From Torreya grandis (Eukaryota; Streptophyta; Pinopsida; Cupressales; Taxaceae): DNA of 64,000 nt. The position numbers and the translations under genes are program-made. Of the stretch, positions 11,101 through 19,500 are shown one piece after another. The stretch covers positions 62,001-126,000 of the forward strand of contig JARHVA010002371.1 of NCBI GenBank assembly GCA_037957365.1. The letters run 5' to 3'. The notes beneath the pieces are model-generated. The model was not told the DNA's origin. It saw nothing but the letters and a program-made list of their open reading frames with translations, and ran no database searches. Each line of letters opens with the position of its first letter. The stretch's first letter is position 1.

Positions 11101-14100
11101 TAACTACAGGAATGTACTCACCACTAAGACCACCAACAGTCAGTGTACTAACATCTAAGTACACCTCCATACTCTGAATGCAAGCATCAGACTCATCCTC
11201 ATCTGACTAAAACTGTGACTCCTGTAGATCTTGCTGTAAGTCATCACAAGAAGACCCTACTGTAACTCCTTTCTGTCTCTCCATGTTGGAGAGATTGACC
11301 TTTCCTTTTATGTCTCGAAGATGCTGTCTTGCATTGGCAGCCACTAATCTAGCCTCCTTGGCCTTTTGTGACCACATATCACATAAATTTTGGGTCCTTT
11401 CCATATCCTTCCAAGTTTGATGTTCATGATGTGAAGATGAAGTAGCAATATGATCATCCAAAGAATCCATACCCTTATTATCCATATCATTAGCATGCTC
11501 TATGCTGGCCTCCAATGTAGAAGTCTCAAGTGAAACTTCTTGCAAAGATGATATAGACAACTCATTCCCCATGGCTGCCCTCATATCCTCTTGAGCCAAA
11601 TCAACATGTCTAAAAATTGGTGTAGCGCTGCCATCAACCCCTGTTGAGACCTCTTGTTTCTCCATATTTTTGTTTTGTGATGTGGAGCCTCTCAAAATAG
11701 ATGTCATACACCATACTAATTTGGCTTCTATTGTAGGGTCTAAAATAAATTCATTCAACTTGTTTTCAAAACCTTGTTTAAGCATCTCCATATCCTTGTC
11801 CCACTATTTCTAAGTACTTGAAGTACCCATGATTTACTAGCTGATTCAATGAATACCACTGTAATATTGGTATCATTGTACAGACCAATCTACCCAAACT
11901 ACCCAACAGGTTAGCAGGATAAAAGCTCTGATACCACTGTAATATCCCCTTTTTCCCTTGAATTTTGAAGCTGGATATTTTTTGACTATTTCTCTGTATT
12001 TTGCCTTTTGATGTTCTTACATGAATAAAGATGTGGTTTTGCAAGATAAATTCAATAAAATAAATAAACCACAATATAATCTCTTAACTGGAAAATAAAT
12101 GATCTTATTTATTCATCTAGATGATTACAATAGATGTCCTCTATCATGCATATAAAGAATATGAAAATACTGTCTTAAAAACCTGGTCTTTTGCAAATCT
12201 AGAAATAAAACCTGAATCTAGAATGGCTTGGGTTTCTGTGTCAAAACACAGTCACCGACATTGGTTATATTGCCATCATTGGTCGATATACTGCCGACGT
12301 CAGTCTCAGTTGGTTGATCTACTCTGCCATCGTCGGTATGAAGTCAATCGATGTCGGTCTCTGGATTGCCGATGTCGGTCTCTGAGATGCCTGTGGCTCT
12401 GTACGACTTGATGCACAATTGTATGGAATTGCATGAATTGGTACGGATTTCATACATAAGCAAGATAATATGTTGTGACCTGTATTCTAGATACCTGATC
12501 TCAAGATCTCTATCTAGATAATTTATTGAATCAAAACCTAATGAAATAAATACCTGAAATACCTGTGATAACTTCTATGTGAAGTTATCTCTTAAATTGG
12601 CAATAAATCGGCTGATCTTTCACAACCTCTAAATCGCACACAATGAAGAGTGGATGTTCTCCAATGCAAATGGAATACTGGAACCCTTGGCTCAGTCTTC
12701 ACAGAAAAATTCTTAGTAATAATCAATAATCATTCATAATCTCATAATCAATATTCAATAATGACTCTCCCTCCTCTGAGAAACCCTTATATTCTCCAAA
12801 AGACGTGTTTGCCCTAATTAGGGTTTTTTAAATTAGAATTAGGGTTTCTTAAATTAGAATTAGGGTTTTTTAATTAAAATTAGACCAAATAATTAATATT
12901 TGATTAAATTAATCAAATATTAATATCTCCCTCAATACATGTCGGATCCTCGAACCGTCTGAAGCTGGTGAACCAGGGAGTGATTCCGCACATGATCATG
13001 CCATAATAGAGATGGTCCGCTGAGTGCCAACATTCCCTATATAATAGGAGCTCAGGCAAACGTGTTCGAAAGAACCTGAATGATAAACCAACTGGACAAA
13101 TTCTGCTAATCGAAGCCAAGCCAAGCTCCACCATGACCCTCTATCCATCCTATCAGCCTACGAAGGTCGCATAATATTCTAATCCTCAACTCTGAAGATG
13201 TCAACTAAAAAGGGGACATGACATAACGAGAGAACCAAAAATAATTCATTAATTAAATTGATATCTCTAATTAATTAAATTGATATGTATAATAAACTTA
13301 TGGGTTTGATAATTAATTAATTAATTAAACACCAATTAGATAATTGATTGCTCATATTTGTTGATGGATCCCCTTTAAGTTTGAGATTGGCAGGTCTCCA
13401 GGAGTCACTCAATCTCAGACCACCAAATCTACTCAAGTTTTTGGGATGCTTCTCCCTATCAATAGCCTCCCTTGGCCTCTGTTTGAAGAAATGCCCCTTG
13501 GCAATTACATCTGCATCTTCAATGCAAATATGTTATTTCATTCCATCCGAATGCTCTGCCATAGCTGACTTCTCCACATTATTGAGTCAAATGTCTGCAG
13601 AGTGCTCCTTAGTTCTTGTCTGTAAAGATCTGCTGGTTTCCCCTATGTAAGGTCTTTGACAAGAACACGTAATCCAGTAGACCCTGCTATATATGACTTG
13701 GGTTCCAACCTATCTTTAGTTGATTTGATGGAGTTTCTGATTTTGTTCAGAGAAATGAATGTATTCTTTATATCTTGGCGCTTAAGAAAGCTTGCAATCT
13801 TGTTGGAAACCCCTTCAATATAAGGAAGGAAAGCTTGTGGTTGATCTGTAGGGTTCTTCCGTTGCACTTGTGACCCGTCAGCCCTTTTGAATGCTATTGC
13901 TATAAGCCTACTACTGTAACCGTTCTTTGTAAAGGCCTTGGCTAAGTGCTTTTTCTCTTGTTCCAAATGCTTCTCATCTGAAATCCTGAAGGCCCTGGCT
14001 GAGAATATTTTGATTTTTTTTTCCGTAATATTCCAAATATCACATTAATTTCTCATGGTCTTATCTTGTAAGATCAAATTCAGTTTTTGTGGAGAAAAAA

Positions 14101-16455
14101 TTATGGCCAATTCCCCCAAAGCACAATGCAAACTGATCCATCTGTTTGTTACCAGAAATAGGAAACGGCAAAAAGTTAAGTTCAAAATGAAAATGTATTT
14201 TCTTCTGCCATATTGCAAGTGTGTTGCCAGAAATAGGAAACAGGAAATGAAATGGGAAATGGAATCTACTTAATGTTTTGGGGATAAAGTTTTTTTAGGG
14301 TCTTTTTTATCCATATGCAATAATTCTTAAATTATAACAATCAGTCTTATCATAATACCCAATGCCAACAAAACTTACTTTCAGTAAGTACAAAGATATA
14401 TTTCTTCAAAATCCAAAATTTAAACTAAACTTGGTATTTATGAATCATAATAAGTTTATAAATGAACTGCCTGGTGGCCACCTTTTTGATCAAATTTAGC
14501 AGCCATTTATGCCATCTTAGGTTACAACCCTTGGATTTAGCAAAGCGGCAGTTTAAACAGTCACTAAGTCTACAATTCATTAATTACTATCGGTGGTCAA
14601 GGCCTAGTTTGTTTATGGACGGAGAGAGAGGAAAGTAGGATAATATCAAGCAAAGGGCAGATACACAATAAAGTCAACTTTAAAGCAACACAAGTTGACA
14701 TTTCATCGAATGGAGCATAACCTAATCAAGTTGATTTCAATCCCTCTTTCAACAGTGAATAATATATTGCATTAAATAGAAGCTTATTAGGCAATTTTCT
14801 AGTTTAGTGCACATTAAAACAAATTGAAGAAAAGGCATATTTGAATTTAAATTTAAATTTAGGGATTGCATTTTTTTGTAGATGTGGTTTAGTACATGAT
14901 TCTCTGCACATTACGTCTTGCATTTTGGCAGAGCTTCTCTTTTTTTTTCCCTTATTTAACAAACTAGGTTTTAAATCTTTCTAAGGGGTATATGACTGGC
15001 CATTTCTTGCAGGCCATAAATGGCCCAAGGGATGGCTTTAACAAGTTGTTTTGCGAGAAACATATCTGTCTGCCAGCAATGGCTGTTTCTGTCAATGTTC
15101 CCTTTCTTGCACTTTTTGGGTTATGAAGGACTATTGCAGTTACCATTCTGGTAACACAGGCATGCAATGATAATATGATACATTGTCTTGGAAGTAACAT
15201 GATGTTTTTTTTAAGGAATCCCAATGTGTTCCATACTGTTTTCTACATCTTTGTTATAAAGATGATTGCACTTTTTGACTTTAAAATAAACATGTCTCTC
15301 ACAATGCAGCATGCTGGTAATTGTCACTCAAAATTAAAAAAACAAAACACGTCACTTTTTATTATTATTATCGATTAGATGGGTCCTTTCTTGGTCATTC
15401 ATTACAAAAAAATTCAGAAATAACTCCATGCCCATCTTTTTTTTTGCATGATTTCTTTATTGGACTTTGGTGGAGATGAGAATATCTGAAGAGGTCAAAA
15501 CATGACGCACACTGAATTTCAGGCTAAGCACAGAGTGGAATTTGTATCCTAGGAAATGAGAACACCATCAATCATAATTCAGTGCTCTAGACTCCAAATT
15601 ACTCTGTAATATTCATTGTACTGGATTTTATTGTTAATAAGTATGTTGAACAGCCTATAAGAAGCATGCTAAAAAACAATTATTTAAGGTTTTTTGTCAA
15701 CGGTCTTGAAGATGATGTTAGACAATCAGATTATTTATAGATTAATACTCATAGTCAGTGTTTACTTATTTTATGCATTTTTTTGTAATGCCAACCTAAT
15801 AAATTGAAAAATTTATTTAATCATAAAACTTAAAAGAGACAAAATTGGGGACTATGGTTCCCAGCCACAGGGAAGAAAAGCTTTTATACCATCCGAAGCA
15901 ATTATCACAGGGGAAGGATAAACTTTCCAATAAATATGTACTAGAATGAGGAATTTTTAGTACAGGTGTAATTATGTTTATGGTCACAACATACATCTTT
16001 GCTGGATAGTCATGCCATTTTATCAACAAGTGTGATTTTTATCGTTTACTTAATTGTTTTAACTATCTTATTTAGTTTTTATTACTTATTTAAGTATGCT
16101 ACAGAGAAGGGTACAGAGGAAGGGAAAGCTTGCTCAAGGGGAAGTAAGTTGACATAGCAGGAAAATGGTACAAAAGCGAAGGTGCACCTTGAGGAGGGAC
16201 TTCACTTGTATTTTTAATTTATTGTGTTATGATGAGGGTTGTAAGGCCGGGAACTTACTTATAACAGTGAAGAACCTAGGAAAAACTATACTCGTGACCA
16301 TGTTTCCAGGTTTACATCAGCTATTGGTTGCTTCTGGAAATGGAAATTGTGCATGAAATGCATTTAAAATAGGATTTTTAGAAAAAATGAGTTCACAGTC
16401 GGTAAAGAGATGGCCAAGTTTGTGAATTCTATTCTAGTGTTTTTTCATCTTTTGA

Positions 16456-16520
<65 letters not shown>

Positions 16521-19500
16521 GTACTCTGCATGGACTTTAATATGTTAATGTAGAAAAAATAAAATAGACTCTTTGATTTTGTTAATTTTTTAAATTTATG
16601 CAGCATATTCAATTTAAAAATAAATAAATAAATTATCTGAATTTTCTTAGTAATGCATCTTATCTTCTAATAGGGGAACACGGTTTGATAAATTTGCATT
16701 GTTAGCACCAATTTCGGTCTGTGATGATCATATAGAGTTTTAACTAAAAGCAGTATGCGTGGGAAAGTTTTAATTAGCATTGTTTTATGATTTCGAGCAG
16801 GTGTTGTAAAGGTGGATGCTGTTTCAGATGAATTGCATACGATGCAAAAGCTTTTGGCAGAGCCCTCTGGTTGTTGTCAGAGACCACACCTTAAAATGCC
16901 ATCTCAGATTTTGGACGAGAGAGAGAGAATTATCCAGAGATTCGTAACTAATAATGCTCTAATTGAAGATCCTGTTGCCTTTGAGCAGGAACGGAAAACT
17001 ATAAATCCATGGACCCCAGAGGAAAAGAGGATATTTTTGGAGAAATTTTTCTTGTTTAACAAGAATTTTCAGAAAATTGCATCCTTTATAGAGCACAAGA
17101 CTGTTGCAGATTGTATTGAGTTTTATTACAGGAATCAGAAATCTGAGGAATTTGAGATGATGAGGCGTAGGCAGCAGCTTAAGAATCGTAGAGATTATTC
17201 ACGACCATTTTCATATCTAGCTAATACAACTCCTCCAAGCGGTCGGCGGAGGGAAATATCAGCTAGTTGTGTTGATAAACTGCCTATTCCATCGACCATG
17301 GCATTATATAACGAGGATGGGAGGGCTTTTTGTAGAAATTTAAGTAAAACTGTTCAGAGCAATCATATTGCTTCTGTTGAAAATAGCTTGGAAAACCCTC
17401 CGGGAAATTCAGGTTGTTGTAAAAGACAACATTCATTAGTGATCTTAGATTTTTATTTCTCTTTTCTTTCTTTTTTTGATGTGTCGGTATTACTTTTTAA
17501 AACTTATTAGTTAAAAGGCATCTCAGAGACAGTTCTGTTGCAGGTTCAGTGATTGGGAGAGTTATTACTACAGAACAGTCTAATATGATAAAAGCAGTTC
17601 AAAGTTCACATTCTCCAAGATCTATCATGGAGGAATCTGACTCTCAGTGGACAGACAATGAGAGGCAGCTTTTTGTGTTTGCTCTTGGAATGTTTGGTAA
17701 AGACTTCAATAACATCTCTCAGCATGTTGCAACAAAAAGCGAGGGTCAGTGCAAAGCTTTCTTCAGTAAAACTCGCAAACGACTTGGACTTGATCAGGTT
17801 CTGGAAACGTTTGAAATGAATACACATGAGAATTTAGAACACGCTGAAGGACATAGTGAAGATCTTAATACTAGAGCATCTGTGGAACACTCAGTGGACA
17901 TTGATCAAATTCCAACTGATATTGAAGATGTGAATGGAGCATCTGTTAGTGAATGTTTGCCATTTGATTCTGCTGTTGGTTTACGAATGGTTAGTGCTAA
18001 ATCTGCAGAAGAACCTTTGATAATTGAGTTTAGAAACACTGGAAATGGTGAAGAAACACAGAATATGGAAGATGACAGGCCAGTGGCATCAATCCCAGAG
18101 TTGAAGGATTGTTTGGCAGAAAACAGTCAGGAAAAGGCTCCATCTAATGATATTGAGGAGCAAACTGAAGGCACAGAACAAAATATTTCTGTACTTTTAA
18201 CTGACACCCTATGTGCACCAAAGGAAGAAACAATGGACCATCCTTGTATATTAACAGTTCCATTTTCTGAGCCAGAAACTAAGGTTGAAGTTGTATATGA
18301 TACCTCATTACAGCAGGAGGTTCACAGAGACGAGCAGCTACCTCACTTGATCTCTTCTAAGTTTGAGGGAGAGACTGAGTCTCAGGTGTCTGCATCTAGG
18401 GTGGACGCATTTGAAAGGTCAGTTGTCGAGGAAACGGATTTGCAAGCTGATTCTTTCAATCAGACTACAAAAGAGTGTCAGACTACACAAGAATGCCAGA
18501 CTACACAAGAATGTCCTGATGTTACTCAAACATCGCACAGTAGTTCTAGTCAGACGTATCTTGAACCTGTGGTTTCAAATGTATCAACAGTTACATGTAC
18601 TGCTCAGCCTAGGGCCAGGGGAAACCCAAATGGGGGAGAGTCAAAACCTCGGAGAGAAGCTACATCCTGGACCCAAGATGAGAAGGAAAAGTTTGTGGAA
18701 ATAATAAGGAAGCATGGTAAGTATTGGAGCCTTTTACAAGAAAATCTTCCTGCAAAATCTTTGACTCAGATTAAAACATACTTTCAGAATTCCAAGGCCA
18801 AATTAGGATTTACGGCAGCAGAAGGAACACAATCAAGGAGTGCAGCAAGCAGAAAACCTAAAATGGATGACTCTGATTCGACGAACACATTGTATCGTAA
18901 GGCAGTATCGCTATCAGAGGAATCTGGCATAAAACCTGATCATACTGTAAATGGTGGTGTAAGTCCGATGCTTGGCATGCCTTGTTCTGATGGTTTGTCA
19001 TTTACTTTGTTTGGAAAGGGGTCATGGCAGGCAGAAGATCCCACTGTTTTTAATGGAATGCAAAATTTTTTCCAGCAAATGTGCCCAAATGGCTATACTC
19101 AGCAGTTGGCAACTAGCAATGGGCAGTTTCCAGTGCTTCAACCATCACCTTTGCCAGTAATAATGGGCTCGGGATTCCATCAATCACAAAATCTTGGTAT
19201 GCAGCAGTCACTTTCACATTCAACTTCTTCAAATTCACAGTCTATAAATCCTCAACAAACCCAACAAATTTCAGGGATGCTGCAATTGCAGTCGTCTCCT
19301 GTATCATGTGATGTCCAGTCACAAATATTAAACCAAATAAAGCAGCAGCAAATAAGTTCCCAGGTTGTTCCTCACAGTCAGCAAGATTATCAGACTCAAA
19401 GCATTCAAAAATTTCAGAAGTTGATTATGCAACAACAGGCAGTGCAGAGTTTTCAGCAGAACATATCAACGTCAGTTCTCCAGCAGCAACAATCATCACA

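Larger units (their letters stand above)
8926..13223 (-). mobile_element. Complete non-autonomous LTR retrotransposon, antisense in intron 3
   Basis: Two direct LTRs (8926-10212 and 11938-13223) flank a 1725-bp internal region. The whole is flanked by a perfect 5-bp duplication TAACG (8921-8925 and 13224-13228). In element orientation (minus strand) the LTR begins TGTCATGTCCCC and ends GGGATATTACA. A primer-binding site TGGTATCAGAGC (initiator Met tRNA type) lies next to the 5' LTR and a purine tract AAGAGGGGCAGAT next to the 3' LTR. The internal region has no zinc knuckle, protease, reverse transcriptase or integrase; it carries one long frame of unknown function. The element must have been moved by a partner's enzymes. 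Confidence 0.9.
5506..16800 (+). other. Intron 3 of the PWR homolog (11,295 bp, transposon-rich)
   Basis: Donor GTATGA, acceptor TTTCGAGCAG at the right end. It contains a three-copy tandem repeat, an inverted LTR-derived insertion, a complete antisense LTR retrotransposon, a Penelope-like fragment and an AT microsatellite, each listed separately. Roughly half of its length is identifiable mobile DNA. Very long introns holding whole retrotransposons are typical of conifer genes. Confidence 0.85.

Noticed and set aside
12121..12411. Plus-strand 96-residue frame
   Set aside because: Antisense shadow within the 5' LTR of the intronic element.
5506..16800. A hidden extra coding exon within intron 3
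   Set aside because: Exon 3 joins exon 4 in phase, and the conserved family blocks on each side are adjacent, leaving no gap to fill.
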